A DNA stretch of 64,000 bases. It comes from Alphaproteobacteria bacterium. Lineage in GTDB: Bacteria; Pseudomonadota; Alphaproteobacteria; Acetobacterales; Acetobacteraceae. The notes under the pieces are model-generated. The model made no database searches. It saw nothing but the letters and a program-made list of their open reading frames with translations, and was not told the DNA's origin. The stretch's first letter is position 1. Each line of letters starts with the position of its first letter. The translations under genes and the position numbers were made by a program. The stretch covers positions 1-64,000 of the forward strand of contig JAPLOI010000071.1 in NCBI GenBank assembly GCA_026400815.1, read 5' to 3'. Shown here in pieces: positions 1 through 7,787 of the stretch.

Positions 1-307
1 CGGCCGCGCGGCGCTGGCCCGCGATATGGGCCCGCACCGCGCCCTGATCATGCGCAACCACGGCCTGCTCACCTGCGGGCGCACCGTGGGCGAGGCGTTC
101 TGGCTGATGCACACGCTGGAACGCGCCTGCCAGGCCCAGATCGCCGCGTTGGCCGGCGGCTCGCCGCTCTACCCTGTTACCGCCAAGACCTCGGCCTGGT
201 TCGGCTCGCTGCTGAGCGAGAAGGATTTTTCGCTGGATCGGGGCGAGCTTTCGTGGCCTGGGCTGTTGGATGTTCTGGATAGTGTGGATGCATCCTATCG
301 GCAGTAA
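1..307 (+). CDS. Class II aldolase/adducin family protein, C-terminal part
   Basis: Open at the left edge of the window; the reading frame enters at base 2 and ends at TAA 305-307. The visible ~102 residues contain the motif MRNHGLLTCG followed by GEAFWLMHTLERAC, which is the C-terminal His-containing helix region of class II aldolase/adducin domains (zinc-dependent aldolases and epimerases of sugar phosphates or related hydroxy acids). The N-terminal metal ligands lie outside the window, so substrate cannot be inferred. The stop codon is followed within a few bases by an AT-rich hairpin repeat. Confidence 0.75.
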   Translation, partial: GRAALARDMGPHRALIMRNHGLLTCGRTVGEAFWLMHTLERACQAQIAALAGGSPLYPVTAKTSAWFGSLLSEKDFSLDRGELSWPGLLDVLDSVDASYRQ

Positions 308-437
308 GCAAGCGGTTCTTTTTTGAAAAAAAGAACCAAAAAACTTTTATTCGTTTGCGGCTCGCCCTGAAGCGGGCGCAAACGAATGAAGTCTTTTTTG
401 CTTCTTTTTTCTTCAGAAAAAAGAAGACCCTTCCTTC
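308..437. repeat. AT-rich two-arm hairpin repeat, copy R1
   Basis: Three consecutive dyads. Arm A has stem GGTTCTTTTTT (314-324) against AAAAAAGAACC (327-337) and is followed by AAAAAACTTTTAT. The central stem is ATTCGTTTGCG (349-359) against CGCAAACGAAT (377-387). Arm B has CTTCTTTTTTC (401-411), loop TTCA, GAAAAAAGAAG (416-426). The block starts directly after the upstream TAA stop. Related copies lie near 13105, 17027, 22112, 24978, 29026, 29711, 32170 and 61343. Function is unknown; it could terminate transcription or protect mRNA 3' ends. Confidence 0.85.
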
Positions 438-518
438 ATACCCCCCATGCGAGCGCGCTGATTCCCGCGGCGCGGCCGCCACGGTAGTCTGCTCCCAATG
501 ATTCGGGGGGAGACTGGA

Positions 519-1775
519 ATGAGTGCCACGGCACTTCAGCCGGCGCCGCTGCGCCTGCCGGCGTTGCTGGCGCGGGTGTATCTGCCGTTCGCGGCGGCCT
601 ACTTCCTCTCCTACCTCTACCGCACCGTGAATGCCGTGGTGGGCCCGGTGATCGCGGCCGAGCTGAACCTTTCCGCCAGCGACCTTGGGCTGCTCACCAG
701 CGCCTATTTCATCATGTTCGCCGGCATCCAGCTGCCGCTGGGCCTGGCCTTGGACCGCTACGGCCCGCGCCGGGTGCAGGCCACGCTGCTGCTGTTCGCG
801 GCGGCGGGGGCGGCAGTGTTCGGCCTGGGCACTTCGCTGCCGGAGCTGGTGGCCGGGCGCGTGCTGATCGGGCTGGGCGTGGCCGCCGGGCTGATGGGCG
901 CGTTGAAGGTGATCAACCTCTGGTTCCGCGCCGAGCATTGGCCGCTGATGAACGGGGTGCTGATGGCCGCCGGCGGGCTCGGCTCGCTGGTGGCTACCGC
1001 GCCGGCGCAGGCAGCCCTCGGCGTGATGACCTGGCACACGCTGTTCTTCTGGCTCTCGGCGGCAACCCTCGCTGTTTCAGCCTTCATCTTTGTCGTGGTG
1101 CCGGAGCGCGAGGGCACGCGCGCGCCGGGCACGCTGGGCGAGCAGATGGGCGCGATCGGCACCATTCTGCGCAGCCGGGCCTTCTGGCGCCTGGCGCCGC
1201 TGGCATCGGTGCAGCAGGCGAGCTTCATCGCCATCCAAACGCTGTGGATCGGCCCCTGGCTGCGCGACGTGGCCGGGCAGGATGCCGCCACGCGCAGCAC
1301 ATCGATGCTGTTGGCCGCCGTGGCGATGACGGTGGGGTTCCTCTCCTCCGGCATCGTGGCCGGGGCACTTTCGAAGCGTGGTATCTCCCATTTCGCCACC
1401 TCCACCGGGGCGATCGCGTTGTTCACCGTGTCGCTGGCCGCCTTGGCATTGTTCGGCGCCGCGCTGCCGCTGGGGGCGCTGGTGTGGTGGTGCGCCTTCG
1501 CGTTCCTGGGCACCTATGTGATCGTGTATTACCCCGTGCTGACGCAGGCCTTCCCGCTGGAGTTGAGCGGGCGGGTGACCACCTGCCTCAACTTCCTGAT
1601 GTTCAGCACCGTGTTCCTGTTCCAGTGGGGGATCGGCGTGATCCTGGACCTGTGGCCGCGCACCGCGAATGGCGGTTACGCGCCGCAGGGCTATGCGGTG
1701 GCGTTCGGCGTCTGCGTGGCCGCACTGGCCGCGGGGCTGGCGTGGATGGCGGTGTTCCGGCCGAAGCCGGATTAA
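519..1775 (+). CDS. MFS transporter
   Basis: A 418-residue hydrophobic protein with about 12 membrane segments. It carries the MFS loop signature between helices 2 and 3 (LALDRYGPRR) and a helix-4 stretch VAGRVLIGLGVAAG, placing it in the major facilitator superfamily; substrate is not evident. ATG 519 is preferred over the in-frame ATG 498 because GGGGGGAG (505-512) lies about 6 bases upstream of it. The gene converges on the HAD hydrolase, and the two stop codons share the bases TTAA at 1772-1775. Confidence 0.88.
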   Translation: MSATALQPAPLRLPALLARVYLPFAAAYFLSYLYRTVNAVVGPVIAAELNLSASDLGLLTSAYFIMFAGIQLPLGLALDRYGPRRVQATLLLFAAAGAAVFGLGTSLPELVAGRVLIGLGVAAGLMGALKVINLWFRAEHWPLMNGVLMAAGGLGSLVATAPAQAALGVMTWHTLFFWLSAATLAVSAFIFVVVPEREGTRAPGTLGEQMGAIGTILRSRAFWRLAPLASVQQASFIAIQTLWIGPWLRDVAGQDAATRSTSMLLAAVAMTVGFLSSGIVAGALSKRGISHFATSTGAIALFTVSLAALALFGAALPLGALVWWCAFAFLGTYVIVYYPVLTQAFPLELSGRVTTCLNFLMFSTVFLFQWGIGVILDLWPRTANGGYAPQGYAVAFGVCVAALAAGLAWMAVFRPKPD

Positions 1776-2431
1776 CCGCCCACCAGCCGCCGCACATCGT
1801 GCAGGCTTTCCACCACGGCCACGCATAGGGCGCGGATTTCGTCGGTGGGGCTGATGATGTCGGGCACCATCACCGTCATCATCCCTGCGGCATGAGCGGA
1901 GCGGACGCCGTTGTGGCTGTCTTCGATCGCCACGCACAGGGCGGGATCGATGCCGAGATCGGCCGCCGCGCGCAGGAACAGGTCGGGCTTCGGCTTCGAG
2001 TGCTCCACGTCATCACGCGTGCGGATCACCTCGAAGCGATCCCACAACCCGGTGCGGCGCAGATTGTCCTCGGCATTCACCCGCGTGGCCGCGGTGGCGA
2101 TGGCCATCGGCGTGCGGGTTTGCTCCAGATGGGCGATCAGTTCCAGCGCCCCGGGCTTGATCGGCACGCCTTGGTCCAGCAGCTCCGTGCGCCGTGCCAG
2201 GTACATCTGGCGGTGCTCGGTGTAGGGGAAGTCCTCGCCGAGATGGGCGCGCAACCGGGACTGGAACTCGGTGCCGGGCAGGCCGACCAGGCCGTGCAGG
2301 AAGCTTTCCGGCAGCGGATAGCCCAGCGCGGTGGAGGTTTCCAGGAAGGTGCGGATGTAGATGCTCTCAGTGTCCAGCAGGGTGCCGTCCATGTCGAAGA
2401 TCACGGCTGCATGGGGGCGCGGCAGGGTCAT
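1772..2431 (-). CDS. HAD-superfamily hydrolase (beta-phosphoglucomutase/phosphatase-like)
   Basis: A 219-residue protein with the full HAD set: motif I IFDMDGTLLDTE near residue 10 (nucleophile Asp and acid/base Asp), motif II as IATAAT, the motif III lysine in HSKPKPD, and motif IV in AIEDSHNGVRSA. The cap between motifs I and II is alpha-helical as in subclass IA (phosphoglycolate phosphatase, beta-phosphoglucomutase). ATG 2431 overlaps the upstream acylase stop as ATGA, so the two are probably translationally coupled. The longer frame upstream would run deep into the acylase gene. The exact sugar-phosphate substrate is unknown. Confidence 0.9.
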   Translation of the reverse strand: MTLPRPHAAVIFDMDGTLLDTESIYIRTFLETSTALGYPLPESFLHGLVGLPGTEFQSRLRAHLGEDFPYTEHRQMYLARRTELLDQGVPIKPGALELIAHLEQTRTPMAIATAATRVNAEDNLRRTGLWDRFEVIRTRDDVEHSKPKPDLFLRAAADLGIDPALCVAIEDSHNGVRSAHAAGMMTVMVPDIISPTDEIRALCVAVVESLHDVRRLVGG

Positions 2432-4743
2432 AGCGTGTGGGCCAGTTCGGTGTTGGCAAGCGCTTCGTCGCGGGTGAGCCATTGGCGCTTGCGGCCATAG
2501 GCGCCGTAGAGGGCGAGTTGGTCATCGCGGTGTGGGCTGGGCGTGCCGTCTGGCGCGGTGAAGCCGGACTGGCCCGGAGGCATCACGTCGTAGAGCTCGA
2601 TACCGTCCGCGCCTAGCACCGCCATGTTGTTCTCGGTGCCGCGGTTCATCAGTGCCTGCAGCGCCATGGTGTCGGCATGGCGGGCCTGGGGGATGCCCAT
2701 GAAGTTCTGCGTGCGGAACAGGGTGGTGCTGGCCTTGGTGCGCCACTGCGCGGGATCGGGGCCCTGTTCGGCGGTGAGCGTGGCGACGGCTTCGGCGAGG
2801 GCTTCGCGGATCAGGGCATCGGCGTCGCGGCCGGCGAGGAAGTCGTGTTCGGTGGCGTCGCCGCGCACCACGCGGTCCAGCAGCTTGGCCAAAGGCGGGA
2901 TGTTGTAGCTGTAGGATTGCGGAATGGCGGGATCGGGGAACAGGGCGGCGAGGCCGGCCGCGAACTCGCGCGGCGGCACATCGGCCAGCACGCGGCGCAG
3001 CAGGGCGGGAAGCAGGGCGTGGAGGATCGGCACGCCCGGAGAGATGGAGTCGGCGCCGGCGGACGCAAGGCTCCCCTCCCAGCCCCGCATCGCCTCGGCG
3101 GCGCGGCGCAGAGGGGTGTCGGCCGGAAGCGATGCGGTGGCGGCGAGGATGTGGGGGACGAGGCAGCGGGCGTTCAGGTCGATCAGCGAGGTTTGCTCGA
3201 TCAGGCCCCAGAGCTGCTCCACCGTGGCGGTGGCGGGCAGGCGGAGCTCGATCTCGCTCAGGCGGTCGGCGGCGGACCAGACGAAGGTGCAGGTGTTGTC
3301 GTGATCGACAGCGGGCTTGTTGTTCCAGTTGGCGATATGTCCCTGGGCGGGGTTCACCACCTGGGGATTGGTGGCGAAGGGCCTCAGGCCGCGCCATTCC
3401 ATCTCGCCGCGACCATCGGCGGGCAGACGCGGGTCGTGGCCGGGGGCGCGATCCGGATACTGGCCGGCCAGCGCGTAGGCGATGTTGCCCTGACGGTCGG
3501 CGAAGTAGGTGTTCACCATGCTGGCCTTGCGGGCGATCTGGGCGCGGAAGCTGGCGTGGTCCTGCGCGAACATAGAGCCGATCCAGCCGAGGAGGGATTC
3601 GATCTCCTTGCCGTGCCAGCTGCGCTGCTTGGCGTAGGCGGTGTGGTTCTCGTGGTCGGTGAGGGCGACGAGGCCGTGGTGGGTGGAGAGCACCTCGATC
3701 TCGACCGGTGGTTGGCCGCGGACCTCGATGGTTTCGCGGCGGGACTGCATCTCGTGCCAAGCGCCGTTGTGGCGGTATTGGCGGTGGTTCTGCGGGTTCA
3801 GGTGTTCCTGGAAGATATCCACGCATTTGCTGGCGCCGGCGGTGGAGCCCCAGGCGATATGGCCGTTGCTGGCGAAGAGGATGATCGGGTAGGCGAAGGG
3901 CGTGTTGCCCACGATGTCGAAGCCCGGGCCGTGCAGGCCGATGCCGTAGCAGTAGGACGGGTTGAACCAGCCGAACTGGGGGCCGTTCACCAGCACCGTC
4001 TTGCCCTCCGCAACCCGTTCCGGCCGGACCAGCCAGATGTTGCTGGCCCTCGGTTCCAGATCCGCGGCGAAGGCGCCAAGGCGCAGGCGCTCGAGTTCCA
4101 TCCATTCCTTCGCTGCGGCTTTCGAGAGCGGCACCGGATTGGTGGGCGGCCATCGCTGCGGCGAGCGGCCGTCATGGTCCTGGCGCGGCACCGTGGTGGG
4201 TGCTTCGGGGTCGTTGCGCCAGCGTAGCGCATCGACCACCGCCCTGCCCTTCTCCGCGCCGTGCTGCTCGATGCACTCGCCCAGCAGCACCAGGTTGGTG
4301 ATCTCCGAGGCGGTATCGGAAAAGCGGTTGGCGAGCGAGCCCACCCAGACCATCGCCACATCCTCCGGCGTGATCGCCGTGGGCTGGAAGCCGAAATCGA
4401 GATACTCGCGCGGCATCAGCTTCGCGGAGTTCGCCAGCACCTGGGCCAGGCGCTGGTTGTAGCCCTCCGCGTAGCCTTCGAAGATGTCGCGGTCTTCCGG
4501 CTTCAGCGCTGCGATCTGGGCGGCGATAGAGGCGGGGGTGTAGTTGCTCCGCACCATGCGGTCGAAAGCGAGGTAGTCCGCGCCGAGCACGTCCGCGACG
4601 CGCCCGGTGAAGCTGCGGCGGGACATGTCCATCTGGAACAGCCGGTCCTCCGCCACCGCAAAGCCGTAGCCGCGATAAACGCCGCGCAGACTGTCCGCGA
4701 AGACATGGGGCACCCCCCAGGAATCGCGGCGGATCTCAACCAT
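2428..4743 (-). CDS. Penicillin acylase family protein (Ntn hydrolase)
   Basis: A 771-residue precursor of the penicillin amidase/acylase class. These are cleaved to alpha and beta chains so that a Ser at the new N-terminus acts as nucleophile. The N-terminal block RDSWGVPHVFAD and GFAVAEDRLFQMD is typical of the alpha chain. The predicted nucleophile is Ser234 in PRASNIW, followed by VNGPQFG and SNGHIAWGST in the beta chain. No signal peptide is visible, unlike most periplasmic members, so a cytoplasmic site is possible. Natural substrates of this family range from N-acyl-homoserine lactones to amides; none can be chosen here. It lies first in a two-gene unit with the HAD hydrolase. Confidence 0.88.
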   Translation of the reverse strand: MVEIRRDSWGVPHVFADSLRGVYRGYGFAVAEDRLFQMDMSRRSFTGRVADVLGADYLAFDRMVRSNYTPASIAAQIAALKPEDRDIFEGYAEGYNQRLAQVLANSAKLMPREYLDFGFQPTAITPEDVAMVWVGSLANRFSDTASEITNLVLLGECIEQHGAEKGRAVVDALRWRNDPEAPTTVPRQDHDGRSPQRWPPTNPVPLSKAAAKEWMELERLRLGAFAADLEPRASNIWLVRPERVAEGKTVLVNGPQFGWFNPSYCYGIGLHGPGFDIVGNTPFAYPIILFASNGHIAWGSTAGASKCVDIFQEHLNPQNHRQYRHNGAWHEMQSRRETIEVRGQPPVEIEVLSTHHGLVALTDHENHTAYAKQRSWHGKEIESLLGWIGSMFAQDHASFRAQIARKASMVNTYFADRQGNIAYALAGQYPDRAPGHDPRLPADGRGEMEWRGLRPFATNPQVVNPAQGHIANWNNKPAVDHDNTCTFVWSAADRLSEIELRLPATATVEQLWGLIEQTSLIDLNARCLVPHILAATASLPADTPLRRAAEAMRGWEGSLASAGADSISPGVPILHALLPALLRRVLADVPPREFAAGLAALFPDPAIPQSYSYNIPPLAKLLDRVVRGDATEHDFLAGRDADALIREALAEAVATLTAEQGPDPAQWRTKASTTLFRTQNFMGIPQARHADTMALQALMNRGTENNMAVLGADGIELYDVMPPGQSGFTAPDGTPSPHRDDQLALYGAYGRKRQWLTRDEALANTELAHTL

Positions 4744-4802
4744 CGAACAGGCTCCGGACTTGCGGCCCGGAGGCTAGACGGAAGGGGACAGGACAGGAAG
4801 GC

Positions 4803-4983
4803 CAGGGCTCTGCCCTGGACCCGCCAGGGACCTGAGGTCCCTGGACCCACTCTCTTTTGCCGGCGGTGAGGGGGTATCTCTCCGGATCATCGATCCGGAG
4901 AGATACCCCCTCACCGCCGGCAACAAACGAACGGGGTCTGGGGCCTAAGGCCCCAGCGGGGTCCAGGGGCAGAGCCCCTGGCC
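4803..4983. repeat. GC-rich composite palindrome downstream of aroG
   Basis: Five dyads in a row fill most of the gap between two minus-strand genes. The centre is a perfect 30-bp inverted repeat (4859-4888 against 4892-4921) with a 3-base loop ATC. On the left are CCAGGGC/GCCCTGG and CCAGGGACCTGAGGTCCCTGG; on the right are TGGGGCCTAAGGCCCCA and CCAGGGGC/GCCCCTGG. The outermost units (GGTCCAGGG...AGAGCCC type) are inverted relative to each other, so the element is nested and roughly symmetrical. It abuts the aroG stop at 4984. A T-rich tract is lacking, so a simple intrinsic terminator is not certain. Confidence 0.8.
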
Positions 4984-6363
4984 TTACTGCCGTGCCGCCT
5001 TCAGTTCCTCGGCCACCAGGAACGCCAGTTCCAGCGCCTGGGCGCCGTTGAGGCGGGGGTCGCAGAGGGTGTCGTAGCGGGCGGCCAGGTCGTCATCGGT
5101 GATGGCGTGGGCGCCGCCGGTGCATTCGGTGACGTCCTTGCCGGTCATCTCGATGTGGATGCCGCCGGCATGGGTGCCTTCGCTGCGGTGGGCGGCGAAG
5201 AAGGCGCGGATTTCGGCCAGGATCGCATCGAAGCTGCGGGTTTTGTAGCCGCTGGTGGCCTTGATGGTGTTGCCGTGCATCGGGTCGCAGCACCAGACCA
5301 CGTTGAGGCCTTCCGCCTTGGCGATGCGCAGCAGGGGCGGGAGGTTGGTGGCGAGTTTCTCGGCGCCCATGCGGGTGATGAGGGTCAGGCGGCCCGGGGT
5401 GTTGTTGGGGTTGAGCGAGGTGCAGAGGGCGAGCAGGTCGTCGCGGGTCATGCCCGGGCCGACCTTGAGGCCGATGGGGTTGCCGACACCGCGGAGGAAT
5501 TCCACGTGGGCGCCATCGGGCTGGCGGGTGCGTTCGCCGATCCAGAGCATGTGGGCGGAGCAGGCATAGGCGCCGCCGGTGAGGCTATCGGTGCGGGTGA
5601 GGGCTTCCTCGTAGGGGAGGAGGAGGGCTTCGTGGCTGGTCCAGAAATCGGTTTCCATCAGCTGCGGTTGGCCGCCGAGGCCGCAGGCGGCCATGAAGGC
5701 CAGGCTTTCGTCGATGCGCCGCGCGATGTCTTCGTAGCGCGGGCCGAGCGGGGAGTTGGCGACGAAATCGCGGTTCCACTGATGAACGCGGCGCAGGTCG
5801 GCGAAGCCGCCCTGGGCGAAGGCGCGCAGCAGGTTCAGGGTGACGGCGGACTGGTGATAGGCCTCGCGCATGCGGGCGGGATCAGGCGTGCGGTCGGCGG
5901 CGGTGAAGTCGGGGCCGTTGATGATGTCGCCGCGGTAGCTGGCGAGGGTTTCGCCGCCGATCGTCTCGGTATCGCTGCTGCGCGGCTTGGCGAACTGGCC
6001 GGCCATGCGGCCGACCTTCACCACCGGCATGCCGGCGCCATAGGTCATCACCACGGCCATCTGCAGGATGGTGCGGAAGGTGTCGCGGATCAGGTTGGCA
6101 TGGAATTCGGTGAAGGATTCCGCGCAGTCGCCGCCTTGCAGGAGGAAGGCGCGGCCTTCGGCGACGCGGCCGAGCGCGGTGGTGAGGGTGCGGGCCTCGC
6201 CGGCGAAGACCAGCGGGGGGGAGGTGCGCAGCTTTGCCTCAGCCGCGGCAAGGGCCTCGGCGTTGGGGTAAGTGGGCATCTGCTGCGCCGGGTGGGCGCG
6301 CCAGGAGGCGGGGAACCAGTCGGCCGCCGGGGACGGGGCGGCCGGGAGATTACGGGTGGACAT
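4984..6363 (-). CDS. aroG: Class II 3-deoxy-7-phosphoheptulonate (DAHP) synthase
   Basis: A 459-residue class II (plant/mycobacterial-type) DAHP synthase, which condenses phosphoenolpyruvate and erythrose 4-phosphate as the first step of the shikimate pathway. Diagnostic stretches are [12 protein letters not shown] near residue 80, [25 protein letters not shown]-type helix region, the metal/PEP-binding segments [11 protein letters not shown] and WCCDPMHGN, and [17 protein letters not shown] near the C-terminus. ATG 6363 has AGGGG about 7 bases upstream. It is preceded by an aromatic-rich leader peptide, a terminator-like hairpin and a small overlapping ORF, so expression is probably controlled by attenuation. 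Confidence 0.95.
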   Translation of the reverse strand: MSTRNLPAAPSPAADWFPASWRAHPAQQMPTYPNAEALAAAEAKLRTSPPLVFAGEARTLTTALGRVAEGRAFLLQGGDCAESFTEFHANLIRDTFRTILQMAVVMTYGAGMPVVKVGRMAGQFAKPRSSDTETIGGETLASYRGDIINGPDFTAADRTPDPARMREAYHQSAVTLNLLRAFAQGGFADLRRVHQWNRDFVANSPLGPRYEDIARRIDESLAFMAACGLGGQPQLMETDFWTSHEALLLPYEEALTRTDSLTGGAYACSAHMLWIGERTRQPDGAHVEFLRGVGNPIGLKVGPGMTRDDLLALCTSLNPNNTPGRLTLITRMGAEKLATNLPPLLRIAKAEGLNVVWCCDPMHGNTIKATSGYKTRSFDAILAEIRAFFAAHRSEGTHAGGIHIEMTGKDVTECTGGAHAITDDDLAARYDTLCDPRLNGAQALELAFLVAEELKAARQ

Positions 6364-6430
6364 GTTGCACCCCTCGCTTCGGCTGCGGCGGGGTGGGCGG
6401 GCCGGTCAGGACGTCGAAATCGTCGGACAT
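6350..6430 (-). CDS. Small ORF (26 aa) overlapping the aroG start
   Basis: ATG 6430 is preceded by a strong Shine-Dalgarno AGGAG with 5-6 bases spacing. It opens a 26-codon frame starting [10 protein letters not shown], rich in Pro in the middle, and stops 14 bases inside aroG in another frame. Such an arrangement suggests translational coupling that feeds ribosomes to the aroG start. The peptide has no recognisable domain. It could also be a fortuitous frame, but its SD is better than that of most genes nearby. Confidence 0.45.
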   Translation of the reverse strand: MSDDFDVLTGPPTPPQPKRGVQHVHP

Positions 6431-6497
6431 GCGTTGCTCCTGTGGTGGGAGCCGCTTTGCCCTGGCGGGGGAGATTTCGTCGGGGGGTAGAAACGCA

Positions 6498-6522
6498 AAA
6501 GCCGCCAGGGTGTGGCGGCTTT
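6498..6522 (-). terminator. Attenuator-like hairpin in the aroG leader
   Basis: On the minus strand AAAGCCGCC (6522-6514), loop ACACCCT, GGCGGCTTT (6506-6498) is followed by TGCGTTTCT. This is a 9-bp stem with a T-rich 3' side, 24 bases after the leader-peptide stop and 134 bases before aroG. The GGCGG at the end of the leader ORF (codons 20-22) could pair with the CCGCC of the 5' arm as a competing antiterminator. That alternative pairing is inferred by eye. Confidence 0.7.
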
Positions 6523-6545
6523 GGTGGTGCGTTGTATGCGCAGAC

Positions 6546-6614
6546 CTAGACCGCCGGGGTGTAATACCAGCGGTACCAAAATCGCGAGATCGGCGATGTG
6601 GCGGGGTTGCACAT
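6546..6614 (-). CDS. Aromatic leader peptide of aroG (FWYRWYY)
   Basis: A 22-codon ORF on the aroG strand starting at ATG 6614 and ending TAG 6548-6546. Residues 12-18 are F-W-Y-R-W-Y-Y, so six of seven consecutive codons specify Phe, Trp or Tyr, the three end products of the pathway that DAHP synthase opens. AGGG lies 7 bases upstream of the ATG. The peptide is followed by a terminator-like hairpin. This is the architecture of ribosome-mediated attenuation: stalling at the aromatic codons when charged tRNAs are scarce should favour read-through into aroG. Confidence 0.75.
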   Translation of the reverse strand: MCNPATSPISRFWYRWYYTPAV

Positions 6615-6747
6615 CCAAAAACCCTAGCTGGCCTCACGGGCCGGCGCAAGGGCCGAGCGAGGCGTCATTGGTTCTTCATCGTGGTGTCATCGCGGCGCAA
6701 CGGTCAGTCCGTAGACACCGGGCTCACTGTTGCAGGGGGAACACGCC

Positions 6748-7785
6748 ATGTCGTTCAAGATGCTGGGCCGCGCCGTTGCGCTGGCCGTTGCCACCGTTGT
6801 GCCGCTGCTGGCCGGCGCCGCGCAGGCGCAGCAGCGCACGCTCACCGTGTATTCCTCGCTGGACGAGGACCAGGCCAAGGCGCTGATCCGTGGCTTCGAG
6901 GCGAAGCACCCGCAGGTAAAGGTGAACGCGATCCTGGGCTCCACCGCGCCGATCATCGCGCGCGTGATCGCCGAGGCCGCCGCGCCGCAGGGCGACGTGA
7001 TCATGGGCAACGCCGTCTCCGCGCTGATGGCCGCCGATGCGCGCGGGCTGCTGCTGCCGTACAAGCCGGCGCATTTCGACAAGGTGAGCCCGATGATGCG
7101 CGACGGTCGCGCGGAGCCGGTGTGGGTGGGCATCGATGCCTGGGCGGCTTCCGTGTGCTTCAACACCGCCGAGGCAGCCAAGAAGAACATCCCGGCGCCA
7201 GTGACCTGGGAAGACCTGACCAAGCCGATCTATCGCGGCCAGATCACCATGCCGAGCCCGCTTTCCTCCGGCACCGCGCTGCTGGCGGTGAATGGCTGGC
7301 TGACGGCGTTTGGCGAACAGGCCGGCTGGGCCTACATGGACCGGCTGCACGAGAACGTGGCGCGCTACGGCCATTCCGGCTCCGCCCCGTGCCGCCAGGC
7401 GGCCACTGGCGAATCGCTGATCGGCATTTCCTATGCCGCGCCGGGCGTGAAGCTGATCAACGAGGGTGCGCCGATCAGCATCATCCTGCCGACCGAAGGG
7501 CTGGGCTGGGAGATCGAGGCGCTGGCGATCATCAAGGGCGCGCGCAACCTGGCCGATGCCAAGGTGATGGCGGATTGGATCTCCTCGCGCGAGGCGGCGG
7601 AAATCTCGGCGAAGTTCCTGCCGATCACCGCCTATGACGACATCCAGTCGCTGCCGAAGAACTACCCGGCCAATGAGCGCGAGAAGCTGCTGAAGATGGA
7701 TTTCGGCAAGCTCGCCGCCAGCCGCGAGGCGGTGATGGCCGAGTGGCAGCGCCGTTATGGCACCAAGGTGCCGCCGCGGAACTGA
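6748..7785 (+). CDS. ABC transporter substrate-binding protein, 2-aminoethylphosphonate type
   Basis: A 345-residue periplasmic binding protein with a cleavable signal peptide (hydrophobic AVALAVATVVPLLAGAAQA, cleavage near residue 25). The mature part starts RTLTVYSSLDEDQ, and the later blocks MPSPLSSGTALLAV, YMDRLHENVARYGHSGSAPC and EGLGWEIEALAI resemble the putative 2-aminoethylphosphonate (PhnS-like) binding proteins related to ferric-iron binders. ATG 6748 is chosen over the in-frame 6730 because AGGGGGA (6734-6740) sits 7 bases before it. It heads a three-gene operon with ATPase and fused permease. No phosphonatase gene is nearby, so iron or another ligand is not excluded. Confidence 0.85.
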   Translation: MSFKMLGRAVALAVATVVPLLAGAAQAQQRTLTVYSSLDEDQAKALIRGFEAKHPQVKVNAILGSTAPIIARVIAEAAAPQGDVIMGNAVSALMAADARGLLLPYKPAHFDKVSPMMRDGRAEPVWVGIDAWAASVCFNTAEAAKKNIPAPVTWEDLTKPIYRGQITMPSPLSSGTALLAVNGWLTAFGEQAGWAYMDRLHENVARYGHSGSAPCRQAATGESLIGISYAAPGVKLINEGAPISIILPTEGLGWEIEALAIIKGARNLADAKVMADWISSREAAEISAKFLPITAYDDIQSLPKNYPANEREKLLKMDFGKLAASREAVMAEWQRRYGTKVPPRN

Positions 7786-7787
7786 TC

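Noticed and set aside
308-437. AT-rich two-arm repeats as small Lys/Phe-rich proteins (FFFSKKN-like peptides)
   Set aside because: The peptides arise from poly-T/poly-A hairpins in several frames and orientations, without start signals; the structure is in the DNA/RNA, not a protein.
177-1037. Long minus-strand ORF of 286 codons across the repeat and the MFS gene
   Set aside because: It is a shadow of the plus-strand MFS gene, with Arg/Gln/His-rich composition typical of the opposite strand of GC-rich coding DNA, and it reads through the hairpin repeat.
2677-4227. Plus-strand ORF of 516 codons opposite the penicillin acylase gene
   Set aside because: Gly/Val-rich shadow frame; the minus strand has clear Ntn-hydrolase motifs throughout.
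5107-6549. Plus-strand ORF of 480 codons opposite aroG
   Set aside because: Composition is Gly/Ala/Glu shadow-like, and aroG motifs on the minus strand are unambiguous.
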